From Castor canadensis (Eukaryota > Chordata > Mammalia > Rodentia > Castoridae), in the NCBI RefSeq assembly GCF_047511655.1, contig NC_133392.1, positions 91,505,042-91,569,041 on the forward strand: a stretch of 64,000 nucleotides of DNA, read 5' to 3'. The translations under genes and the position numbers were made by a program. Position 1 is the first letter of the stretch. Every line of letters starts with the position of its first letter. Below are positions 1 to 12,000 of the stretch, in pieces. The notes under the pieces were generated by a model that searched no databases, was not told where the DNA came from, and was given only the letters and a program-made list of their open reading frames with translations.

Positions 1-640
1 AATATTGCTGTATTTGTACTAGGTCTCTATTCCACATGTGAGAGAGAACATGTGGCTTTCGGCCTTCTGAACCTGGTTAACTTCACTTAAGATGATGTTC
101 TCCAGTTCTATCTTGTGAATGACAAAATTTTATTCTTCTTTGTGGATGAGTAAAATTCTGTTGTGTATAAATACCACATTTTCTTAATCCACTCATCAGT
201 AGTGGGGCATCGTGGCTGTTTCCATAGCTTGGCTATTGTGAACAGTGCTGCAATAAACATGGGTGTGCAGGTGCCTTTGTTGTAAGCTGACTCGCATTCC
301 TTCGGGTATATCCCTAAGAGTGGTATTGCTGGATTGTATGACAGGTCTATTTCTAGATTTTTAAGGAATCTCCATATTGTTTTCCATAGTGGAAAGTGTA
401 TGAGGGTTCCTTTTTCCCTGCATTCTCACCAGCATTTGTTGTTTTTGGTGTTCTCTATGGTAGCAATTCTAACAGGAGTGCAGTGGAATCTTAGTGTGGT
501 TTTGATTTGCATTTCCTTTATGGCCAGGGATAGCAAGCATTTTTTCATGTGTTTTTTAGCCATTTGGACTTCTTTGGAAAGGTTATGTTCAGTTCATTTG
601 CCCGTTTCTTCATTGGGCCATTGATTTTTGGGGGAGTTTA
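1..640 (-). mobile_element. L1 ORF2 3'-end fragment, antisense
   Basis: Reads as the complement of the end of L1 ORF2. On the plus strand the antisense hallmarks run in order: the motif around ATGATGTTCTCCAG, TGCTGCAATAAACATGGG, GGGTATATCCC and GTATTGCTGGATTGTATG. It is decayed and continues off the left edge of the window. It lies in UOX intron 2. Confidence 0.85.
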
Positions 641-790
641 GTCACTCTATAACAGTTCTTATAATGTATCAAAAATATCATACTTGAATTCACCCCCTCC
701 ATCGTTCGTCTTTATCTCTCCTTCCCCTCATTCCTGGAATAGTTTCAACTGATATGTTCTCATTTCTGTTTAGCCTATTTTTACATTTAA
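641..790 (-). mobile_element. L1 3' UTR fragment, antisense
   Basis: The pyrimidine-rich TTGAATTCACCCCCTCC to CATTCCTGGAATAG segment recurs at 6020, 22570 and 57540, where it belongs to L1 3' UTRs. Confidence 0.6.
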
Positions 791-1737
791 ACCATTTAAG
801 AATTTCTTTCTATCCTAAAATCCTCGAGCTTGCTGAAAAACTTGCTTTTGCTTTCTTTCTTTTTTTAACTCACCTCTTGATTCTCTCTTCTTCAGTATTT
901 TAGGCAGAGAATCTCATTGGACAAATTAACATGTCATCTCAAATTAGTGCAATAAGCAAATCAGGGTCCTAACACGATTTCAGAGTAAAATTCAATGTGT
1001 TTTTCATGTATTTCTTTGAGTCCTATCAATTTATTTTTTTCATTTAGAATGAGTCCATTTTTAATAGAAAGTACCATTTCTCTTTCTGTTGTCACTACAG
1101 ATGGAAATCTTGAATATAAGACATTTCTTTTTATTATTGAAATCTATTTGTCCAAATTGTAATGCCCTCCCAGCTTCCTCAAGTTCATTACCAATTGCTA
1201 TCTGTGTGTGGTAGTTAGCTGTGCCTTTCAAGAGTGACCCAGACCTAATAGGGCCTGGTATTTTAGTACATCCAGCTCTGGGCTCTTTAAGCATGAGTGA
1301 AGCTGTGCTGGGTCACCAGTAGATTGCTGGCCAATTCAAGATAATTTCTTATTTTCCAAGATGTCTAAAAAGGCAAGATATCTAGACTGGGAAGCTTATA
1401 CTTTCATTTTTTTTTGCATGAAACCCACATCCACAATACATTAAGTGAACAAAGTTGTAATCTCTGCAAGGATTATTTCTACCCTGAGCCTTTCTCTTGC
1501 TAATCAGACTGGTCCAGTAAACAGGCAGGGCTATGGAAAAAGAAATTGCTCTCTTAAAAAAAATTAAAAATAAAGTTTTTGAAAATAGGCCTGTACTGCG
1601 AGATGGAAGAGGGCCACGCACCACAGTTTCTTGTATCTCCTGTGTAGAAAACTGAAGGAATAGACCTGGATATTGGAAAAAAATTTAAATTAATTCGTTA
1701 GAGAGTGACCACATAATTTCTTATCCAGGCCAAGACA
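791..1737. other. UOX intron 2, no feature recognised
   Basis: AT-rich intronic sequence. I see no exon, RNA gene or clear repeat. The short reading frames at 1061-1294 and 1382-1624 have no recognisable content. Confidence 0.5.
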
Positions 1738-2048
1738 TTTTTTTTTTCTTTTGGTGATACTATGGTTTGAACTCAGGGCTTCACACTTGCTAGACAGAAC
1801 CACTCTACCAGCCCTTTTTGCTCTGATTATTCTGGAGATAGGGTCTTGCTTTTTGCCCAGGCCAGCTGGGTCCACTATCCTCCTATTTTATGCTTTACTG
1901 TCCATCAGATGATAGGTGTGCGCTGCCACACCCAACGTTTTTCTGTTAAGATGAACTCTCACAAACTTTTTTTTGCCTGCACTAGTCTGGAACCGTGATC
2001 CTCCTGTCTCAGCCTCCCAAGTAGCATAGGATGACAGGTGTGCACCAT
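1738..2048 (-). mobile_element. Composite SINE (ID-like plus two B1-like units), antisense
   Basis: A T-run is followed by the ID-like unit (TTTGAACTCAGGGCTTC to CTCTACCAGCCC), then two B1-like units ending CCTCCCAAGTAGC and GATGACAGGTGTGC. It is an older, diverged copy. Confidence 0.8.
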
Positions 2049-2740
2049 TTTAAGAGCCCAGTTATTGGTTGAGATGGGGTCTTGTTTACTCCCTGTGAAC
2101 TGGTGCCTAGCTGCCAGGACACTTTTGAGATTGAAAAGGATGCTATTAATAAATTATTCTGAAACAACAAGTATAAAACAGAACTATGCTGGAGACACCT
2201 GTATAAATAGTGTACCTTAATTATAGCAAAGCCATTAGTAATTCACAGACTGTGTTTGGACCATCAAATAATGCCTAGAGATTAATACAGAGAATTTGTG
2301 AGAAAGTAGGGAGCTGGTTTATGAGACTGGAGAGCTGGGGATGACCAATAGAAAGATCACATGGAAGGCAAGGAAGGAGAGGTGGCCCCTCAGTGACATT
2401 TTTACTTGGGAAACTGGCAGGCCCATTTGCAAACCTCACAGAGGCCAGAGTGTTATGGAGAGTGCTGTGGTTGGTGCAGGAGGTGACCAAGTTCACTAAG
2501 AGAAGAATGTGAATGTAGACGTTACTTTTTGCTTATGCACTAGTACATTTTTTCCTGTAAAACAAGTTTCCTTTTGGGGTCTCATCTGGAGATAGTAATC
2601 TTTGAACTACATTTGGGAGCTCTAGTGAAAAATTTGGACAAGGTCTAATTTGTCTCCTGGGATTCCTTCTAATTCTGTGCTTCTCTCATTCAGAAGAGCA
2701 ATTGATCAGGAAAGAGAGCTCTTTAAAAATTACTTTTTGT

Positions 2741-2880
2741 TGCTTATGGTGGCACACACCAGTAATCCCAGCACTGGGAAGATGGAGATGGGAGGATGGC
2801 AAGTTTCAAGCCATGAGCAACAGAGTGAGATCCTGTCTCAAACAAACCACAAATAACAACAGCAACAATAACAAAGCCCT
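2741..2880 (+). mobile_element. B1-like SINE
   Basis: Starts near GTGGCACACACCAGTAATCC and runs through GAGTGAGATCCTGTCTC into an A-rich tail with AAC repeats. It ends about 50 bases before UOX exon 3. Confidence 0.85.
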
Positions 2881-2928
2881 TCTGAATGGGGCAAGTACCT
2901 CTGGTTACTAACATTTTTCTTTTTACAG

Positions 2929-3045
2929 ATAAAAAGCATAGAAAGCTTTGCTATGAATATCTGTGGGCATTTCATTTCTTCTTTTGACCACGTCACCCGA
3001 GCTCATGTCTACGTGGAAGAAGTTCCCTGGAAGCGGTTTGAAAAG
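2929..3045 (+). CDS. UOX: UOX coding exon 3 (first in window)
   Basis: Encodes 39 residues, about 84-122, from IKSIES to WKRFEK, including the conserved stretch [14 protein letters not shown]. The acceptor is a clear pyrimidine tract ending in ACAG at 2925-2928. The donor at 3046 reads GTTATG, which is weak because position +3 is T, not a purine. The exon is 117 nt and phase 0 at both ends. A B1-like SINE ends about 50 bases upstream. The exon number assumes the usual 8-exon mammalian gene. Confidence 0.96.
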
Positions 3046-6000
3046 GTTATGACACTTATTTTTGCTCCCACTTTAATTGAAGAACTTGGTGCTGTGGGAA
3101 TGCTGAAATTTTACAGGAAACGATTTTTCCCCTCATTTTCAGAATGGAGTTAAGCATGTCCATGCATTTATCCACACTCCCACGGGAACACACTTCTGTG
3201 AGGTTGAACAGATGAGAAATGGTAAGAAACTGTTTTTCATGTTTTGATTCTGCAAAAGCAATTTCAGGTTCCCCCAACCCACCCTAAACAACTCTGATTA
3301 TTAAGATGGAGGAAAACTATAGAGAGTTTTTAAGGCTTTTAAATGTAGGCTAGGAATGAACATTGTGATTTTGGATTATATTAAGAATCATCTACTTTTT
3401 TCCTTAAAATAAAAAACTGAAATGATTCATTTTGCAACAAACCCTCTAGGGTGGGGCATTTTTATTACCCAATTTTGAGGTAAGGCAGAGAAAACAAAGG
3501 CCAAGACCAACAAAAACACAAATTTTTTAACTCTCTGATCAATATTTTTGTACTATATCATGCTATAATTGTAGCAAACTTTACAGGAAATATATAAATT
3601 GCAATCAAGTTTCCATGACATTTTATTTGCATAACAAATCACTGATAGTATTATAATTTCTATAAAATGAATCTCATTTAAAATAACAATGACAATTATA
3701 TAATTCTGTTTACCAAGATATTTAAAAATTAACTGTGGGACATTATTATAATACAGACCTTATTAGTGCTGATAATTAAAGTAAGCAAATATTAAAATTC
3801 CCAGAGCTTGTATTCTACTAATTTGTTGAGGTTATCAGAGTTCAATAATTCACTATGCTTTAGACCAGAGACTTCTAAGGACCATTGAGCCATGATGGTA
3901 AGAATACCTCTATCCCAATTAAAAAATAAGCTTTTAATGATCTTTATAATTTGAGTGTGTTAACACTGAATTGTTTTTGTTTCTATTTTTCTTTCCTCTT
4001 CCTCTTTTTCCCTTTGAATTTTTCTCTTTCTTTCTTCTCTAGACTTCAGTGAGAATTTGAGGTGGTATCTAAAACACATCAGGGATACTACAAGGTTAAT
4101 AAAATATAAGGTCTCGTCTCATCTTGAGTTCTATTGGATAATACATTCCTTAGAAAGTTCCAGTATTCTAGCTACTATTTAATGTTTTTAGCTATCTGTA
4201 TTAAGTCTAGATTTAGCTAGGGATTTCTCAGTGTTTGACTAACAGTTATAAAATTATTGTTATATAAAAGAGACTCCTCCTTCCCTCCCTTTTTTCCTTC
4301 CTTCCTTCTTTCTTTCCGTGCATGACTTTGGAGGAGAGAGAGAGAAAATTTTCCTAATTCTTAGACTAGTGTTTTCTTACCCAAACTACTCTGACTACCC
4401 TTAAAAAATTAGAAACTATAAACCTGCTGCAACTGAAATACAATACAAGCTACATATGTTATTAAAGTTTTTTCTACTAGTCACATTAGAAAAACAAAAG
4501 GAAATGAGGAAAATTAATTCTAATATTATATTTCATTTGACTTAATAGATCCAAAATTTTACTTATATAATGTAAAAAATTAATAAAATATTTTACATTC
4601 TTTGAATTTTAAAAATATTTTACATTCTTTGAATTTTACTCTAGCCATATTTCAAGTGTTTAATAGCTGCATGTGGCTAATGGTTACTGTATTGATCAGC
4701 ACAGCTTTCAAATGGTTTTCAGCGATGTTTGGGACACTTAACGCTATCACTCCATTTTCAATTATACAAAATAATAGACTTCAGGGGAGCTGAATAAAAA
4801 TAAAAGCATTTATGAAAAGTGCTGTCATCCATTCATATAGTATTCATTCAACATTTTGAGGACTTATGATCTCCAAGGATTGTAGGTGAAGACATGAATG
4901 AGACATTCCCTGACCCTGGTAGGTTCACAGTAAATGAATCGTAGGAGGCAGACCTAAGACTTATAGCATGGGAGCTAAAGACCACAACAGAGGGATTAAA
5001 GCCGTGCTAAGGGAACAAAAAAAAGCACAAAAGTAACTCCCAGCACAATCTGGAAGGCTTGACGGGGAGGGGAAAATATTCCAAATGGCATTTGAAAATA
5101 TGCTGGATGTAGAAGGGGGAATACAGGCAGGTGAAACAGGATACGGGGCACAGAAAAGAGTGGAAGAGGTGAGCTAAATAACTGAGCTCCTGCCTTACTG
5201 TCCTATACTGGGAGAGTACGTATTTATTTAATTGTTGGAAGGGAAAAACATTTAAGAAACCGGAAGAAGTTCAGTGGCTCTGGCTCCTTGGAGGCCTCTG
5301 AAGGGCTTCACGTGCTGTACTAACAAGTTGAGTGCAACTTAAAGGCAAGTTTGCACAGTAGTTAAGCCCAGAGGCCTTGTTGTCAGAATGAACTATATAA
5401 ATCGTTTTATTTTTCAAGCATGGATTTAATTTTACATTGTAATTGACAAGACAGCAGTATTATAGGAAGTGAACAAAACAGACTTCTCTCACTACTCCCA
5501 GTCAAATTTTCTTTTGTGCCTTTACTTTGTTGAGGTTAGGGTGGATTTATACCATCACCCCAAATCTCATGCCCACACCATCAAATTTTGCTCATACTGT
5601 ATTCTTGACCAGGCCATTCTGCACAGGGCCGAGAAAGGTGCTCTGTACCACATAGTCACTCAAGGACCCAGCCTGACAAAGGCTTCGTCATCTTGTATTT
5701 GTACTATCTGGAAAACATGGAAATTGTGTAATGACTTGTGTGTTAGTTCTACTTCAATAAAATTAAAGATACTGACTAACAAGTCAAAAACCAAAGGAGG
5801 AAGAAAAGAATCTCTCTATTCTGCTAGAAAAAGGAAACCATAAAAATTAGTACTTTCACACCTTCATTCACCTTCATGGACAGTTTAAGGATTTTGATAC
5901 CTCAACTCCATTGACCTTATTTCTGATGTAGATGGTGTTGTTATCATATTTTTTTATTGTGCTGGGGTACATTTTGGTATTTGCAAAAGTTCTTTAATAT

Positions 6001-9000
6001 ATCAACTATATCATAGTTGAATTCACACCCTCCATCATTCTCCTTTATCTCCCCTTCCCCCATTCCTGGAATAGTTTCAACAGGTCTCATTTTTCCATTT
6101 ACACACATGTGTACAGTATTTGCACCATATTCACCCTCCCACACCCTTTCCCCTCATCCTCCTCCCTCCCACTGGTACCAACACCCCAGACAGGACCTGT
6201 TCACCCTCCCTTTCTCTGATTATGTAAAAGAAAAAAAATGACATTTTTGTTTGTTTAAGATAGTTTTATAGGGGGTTTCTCATGACATTTCCATGTCTGT
6301 ATGTATTGTAACCCAAATCCATTCACGTCCTCTATTTTTCTTCTTCCTACTTTTGTCCTCTTCTTAAGGTCAGAATGAACTTTATGTGAATTTGAGCTCT
6401 ATCACTTAGCAACTTTGTTATGGAGAGCAAGTGAGTTACATTACCTCAGTGGGCTTTCATTTGTAACATGAGGATGCTTTTAGGGTTCGCCTCTATAACT
6501 GTCCAGAGAAAAAAGTGCTAAATTTATTTTATGAAAGCATTCAGCACATAGGAAGTACTCCTTAAATAGCCATAATTATTGCTTAGTATAACAAGGAAGC
6601 AGAGAAAGTCTTTAATGATCAGGTAGAGTGAGTGAGGGTGTGTATGTATGTGCTTTTGCTCGTCTTGCTGACCAAGGTGTGGTCAGTAGGCCAGAGAAGC
6701 AGGCATTAGTGAGATATTTGGAGACTTGTAGAGATGAAGACATGATGGAGTCTGAACCAAGGCAGTGGAAATAGAGATGGAGAGACTTAGTGGTTGTTGG
6801 CAGTCACATGTAAGGCATTTATGAAGTGTAGAGGTTGAATAGAGATAGAAGGTTGGAGGAAAAGAGGACTTAGAGTAGACCTTAAGATGGGAAGAGTGGG
6901 GGGAACTGACTAAAGAGAACATATATAAGGAAGAAGTTTTTGGGGGGGTTAGTGAGTTTTGGAATATGAAATAGAGATGGATTTGGGGGACTCTCAACAG
7001 ATTGGTGGTAGGTGAAACCAGAGGGAATGAAAACATTCCAGAAAACCAGATAAAATGAGAAGAGGAAAGAGGACGAAGCCCCTGGGAAAATTTCTTAGTT
7101 CAAGGTTTGGACAGTTTGAAGAGTGAGACTAGTCAGAAAAGATAGGATGACTGGAGACAGTGGTGTCATGGAAACAGAAGAAAAACATGCTTGGAGAATT
7201 CAGGAAGAGTTACTGAGGCAACAGGAGGCACAACAAACAGATCCATGTGCAATGGCTGAGCACAGAAGTTTCTTCTTTTTGTAAAAGTCCTGTTCAGTGT
7301 TCCTGTATGTGGTGGGGTGCTCTGCTCCATGAAGTTACTCAGAATCCCAGGTTAATGAAATTAGAACCTTACATTCTAATTCCTACTTTTGGGGGTGGGG
7401 TCACTTTTGAGAGTCAATTCCTGTGCCAGACAACAAGGAGAGGTAAAGAGGCTGGAGGAGAAAAAGGAGAGGGCAAAACCCCTCAAGCATTAAGTGCCAG
7501 GCCTGAAAATGGTGCACAGCATTCTGGAGAGAATCCCACAGCCATGTCTGACTGCAAGAGAGACAGCAAAATGCGGTGTAGCTGGGTGCCAGGGAAGAAG
7601 TGGAAATACTTAGCCTCTGCCACAAGAGGGATAAGAAGTTTGGGTTAAACTCTTAAGTTGATACAAGAAAGAGTAGGAAATACTCTGGAGTTAGTAGGTA
7701 TAGGTAAGAACTTTCTCAATGAAACCCCAGCAGCACAGCAACTAAGAGATAGCATAGATAAATGGGACCTCATAAAACTAAAAAGCTTCTGTTCATCAAA
7801 AGAAATGGTCTCTAAACTGAAGAGAACACCCACAGAGTGGGAGAAAATATTTGCCAACTATACATAACCAGAATATACAGGGAACTTAAAAAACTAAATT
7901 CTCCCAAAACTAATGAACCAATAAAGAAATGGGCACGTGAACTAAACAGAACTTTCTCAAAAGAAGAAATTCAAATGGCCAGAAAACACATGAAAAAATG
8001 CTCACCATCTCTAGCAATAAAGGAAATGCAAATTAAAACCACGCTAAGATTCTACCTCACCCCTGTTAGAATAGCCATCATCAGCAACACCACCAACAAC
8101 AGGTGTTGGCAAGGATGCAGGGAAAAAGGAACCCTCTTACACTGTTGGTGGGAATGTAGACTAGTACACCACTCTGGAAAAAAATTTGGAGGCTACTTAA
8201 AAAGCTGGACATCGATCTACCATTTGATCCAGCAATACCACTCTTGGGGATATACCCAAAAGACTGTGACTCCAGAGGCACCTGCACATCCATGTTTATT
8301 GCGGCACTATTCACAATAGCCAAGTTATGGAAACAGCCAAGATGCCCCAGCACTGACGAATGGATTAAGAAAATGAGGTATCTATACACAATGGAATTTT
8401 ATGCAGCCATGAAGAAGAACGAAATGTTATCATTCGCTGGTAAATGGATGGAATTGGAGAACATCATTGTGAGTGAGGTTAGCCTGGCCCAAAAGACCAA
8501 AAATCGTATGTTCTCCCTCATATGTGGACATTAGATCAAGGGCAAACACAACAAGGGGATTGGACTTTGAGCACGTGATAAAAGCGAAAGCACACAAGGG
8601 AGGGGTGAGGATAGGTAAGACACCTAAAAAACTAGCTAGCATTTGTTGCCCTTAATGCAGAGAAACTAAAGCAGATACCTTAAAGCAACTGAGGCCAATA
8701 GGAAAAGGGAAACAGGTACTAGAGAAAAGGTCAGATCAAAAAGAATTAACCTAGAAGGTAACACCCACGCACAGGAAATCAATGTGAGTCAATGCCCTGT
8801 ATAGCTATCCTTATCTCAACTAGCAAAAACCCTTGTTCCTTCCTATTATTGCTTATACTCTCTCTACAACAAAATTAGAGATAAGGGCAAAATAGTTTCT
8901 GCTGGGTATTGAGGGGGGGGTGGTAAGGGAGGGGGTGGGGGCAGGGGGGAGAAATGAATACTCTCTCTACAACAAAATTAGAGATAAGGGCAAAATAGTT

Positions 9001-12000
9001 TCTGCTGGGTATTGAGTGAGGGGTGGTAAGGGAGGGGGTGGGGGCAGGGGGGAGAAATGAACCAAGCCTTGTATGCACATATGAATAATAAAAGAAAAAT
9101 GAAAAAAAAAAAGAAGTTTGGGTTAAAAAAGAACCAAAGAGAAACTCTGTAGTTGGCAAACAGACATCATTAGTGACTTCCACAAAATTACTTTCAGCAC
9201 AGCCATGGAGTACAGGGCTCTGCTGATCATAAAAGGAAAACAGGCTTCGCTTCACACCCTTGTTCTTTCTAGGAATTACCAGGAGTTAGTATCAGCCTGA
9301 ATTCTAATCACCTGGCTGCTATAGAGAGGAAAAGTTAGCCATTCATAATCAGGTGAAGCTTTTCTTTCTGCAGAAAGCTACCCAGCAGCTTCGTGCACTG
9401 CTATCATGGTGGCAGTGATCCCAGAAGCTCCAACTTGAGTCATCTAGAGCCCAAGCCCCCTCCAATATCACACAGGGCTGGCAGGAATCAGGGTAGGGGA
9501 AGAGACATCTGTTGCCTTAAGTGTATGCAGGTATGTGTGTGAGCTGAATATAAATGTGTCTTCTAGGGTTGTGTATACAAAGATGATGTTTGTACTCTGT
9601 CCTTCTTCAGAGAGTGGGGATATATGTTCTTTGGTAGCAAAGTTTGGTTCTTAATTTGCTTATTTTTTAGGAGCTAAAACTGAATTGTGACATGGGTCAA
9701 TATTACAATCATTGTCTTAAGAAATGCCCTTGTATAGGCTTACCTGAAGAAAATAGTTAGTTACACACACACACCCCAGTTCATGCAGTGAAGGCTATTG
9801 TTGCAAATCCCTGAGTAGCACCTGTTGGGAGCCAGCTAGAATGGTGACAAATTCTGCCTTCCCCCATCTTCCTAGCAAACACGTGAATTTAAGCACACAT
9901 TCAGCCATGCAGCTCCCGCAGGATATGCAACTAGGGTTCTCCTGGTGGACTGAATGTTGCTTTAATCTACATCAAGCTACACTCTTAGGTTTTCAAAGTC
10001 GGCTCATTCCTTGAGAGAATCTGAAGAGATAAAGAAATTTATTCACCCAAGGACTCTAAGGGCTGTTATGATGTCTGTGACATCTCTGATGTGGGCTGTT
10101 GGTTTAGGTGTCTTATAGAACCTGGATCTTCTGAGCTCATTCTATCATTTGTCTCTGGTGAACTATAAGCTTTGCCAAGCTGTGATGTCACTGGGATAGT
10201 TGAGTCACTAATTTGAACAAAATCAATCTCTAAACCTCTGCAATGGTTGAATTAAAATTCATAATTCTTTAAGTATCAAATTTCTTCCATTCTGACACTA
10301 ATTATAAAAACCAATCTAAAGCATAGCTAAAGAGAGAAATGGAAGATGGAGGCGAGATCTCAAAAAAAGAGATAATGCCTTCTGGTAGCGAAAAAAACAC
10401 ATGCACATTTATTGATTTGAAGGCTAGTGAGGGGTGGTGATAAGGAAGGGGGGTGATGAAATAGAAGTCCAGGAGAAGAACAGATTTAAGAAGTGACATG
10501 CTAGGCAGTGGGAGAGGTCAGATGGGCCAAATGACATGGTTACAGCCAAGAAGCTTGTTTCTGTTCTTTTGAAATCAAGACTAAAGATCTTTAGTTCTTC
10601 CATAAAGAAAGTTTTTGGCAGACACAATGTCTTTTAAAATCACCTTGATTATCATCTAGTTGTACCAAAACGCAGTTAGCTCCTCTCCATTTGGGTGATG
10701 TCATCTCTTCCCCATCCAGAGTTGCAGAGGTGGCTTTTACTCTCCCTGAGCAAGCTAAATGGACTCACAGAAGCAGGTGATAGTTAATTGATCTTCACTC
10801 TTTTCTAGCACTTTACAAGTTTGAGATTTTCTAGTAGAATGATTTAATACAGTTTTGAAATATCCTCATTTTAGCTATTTGTGCCCTTTTTGGAGGTGTT
10901 AAATGTGGAAGCAATTATCTTTTTCATGACAGGATTTTTTTTTCTTGGCTCAGTAAAGCTTTGTGCTTTGTGACACCTGATGCGTAGGTAAGGAATTGGG
11001 CTTATTTTCTGTTAATTCTCTGAGTTTCTTTCCCTTAGAGAGCTAAAGGGTAGATGTATGCTCTGAGAGATAAATCACAATCTGTTAAGTGTGTGGGAGG
11101 ACACTAAGAGCTTGAAAAAATTCTGTTCTAACAAAATAAAATGTGAAAAATCTTCCTTTTGCATTATTCCTTAACTGTACAGAAAATAAAAACAAAAACA
11201 AAAGCTGATTAAGTGGTTTCATGAGAAGTAATCTAGAAAAGGACAGTCTTTTTGGTTGAATTACTTCTTGTGAGTCTAAAATGGAATTTTTTTAGTGTGT
11301 GTGGCATCGTATTTTTAGTTGATGGCCCATGAGTTTGAAAGCCTCAGGTTCTCACCAGTGTTCAGAAAGCTGGGGCACTGCCAATAGAGAAGATAAAATA
11401 AGCTCTCTGATTTCATCCAGTGAGTCTAAAGTATGCCAAGGAAAAAATGCTTTTAACGTTTAAAGGGAATAGCTTTTGTTGATATTGTTTATGGAATGAT
11501 GAGGGCATCAGAGTAGATGTTTTGTGCTTTGCCAAAACTGTGGCAATGGTTAATTGTCTCTGGGAACATGAGAAATTTAGCCTGTGGGAAAGTGATGCCA
11601 AAACTCTAGTGAGAAAGTAGATCATTTGAAGTGGTCTCAGAAGGCTATCATTCCCCCTTGAGGTCAATAAATCTCATCTCAAGGCTGGTAGTAGGTAGGT
11701 TAGCACAGGGGAAATAGTTTTCAGAGCCCAGTGAGCCTTTGGGAAATGAGAAACATTTACAATTGGTTATGGTGGATAAGAAAAAGTCAATTATGGCAAA
11801 ATCATAGAGCACTCCATGTATGCATTCTCTCTGGAAAACAGTTCTGATTACTGTCTCCATCTTACAGATGAGAAAATCAAGGTAGGAAGTAATTAAGTAA
11901 TTTCCTCAGGAGCATATTGCCTATAAAAAGGAAGAGTGAGAAGGCAGGAAGAGCACTGGGATTTGAATTTAGGGAAATCTGAGTCCGCAAACTGTGGATT

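Noticed and set aside
5469..5843. 124-codon plus-strand frame in UOX intron 4
   Set aside because: Composition looks like an old repeat relic; there are no splice sites in frame and no recognisable domain.
6683..7036. 117-codon minus-strand frame
   Set aside because: It arises from the purine-rich block, which lacks stop codons by base composition.
7837..8319. 160-codon plus-strand frame as a gene
   Set aside because: It is the end of L1 ORF2, split by frameshifts within a 5'-truncated L1.
8875..9255. 126-codon minus-strand frame
   Set aside because: It is antisense to the L1 3' UTR with its duplicated G-rich tract and A-tail.
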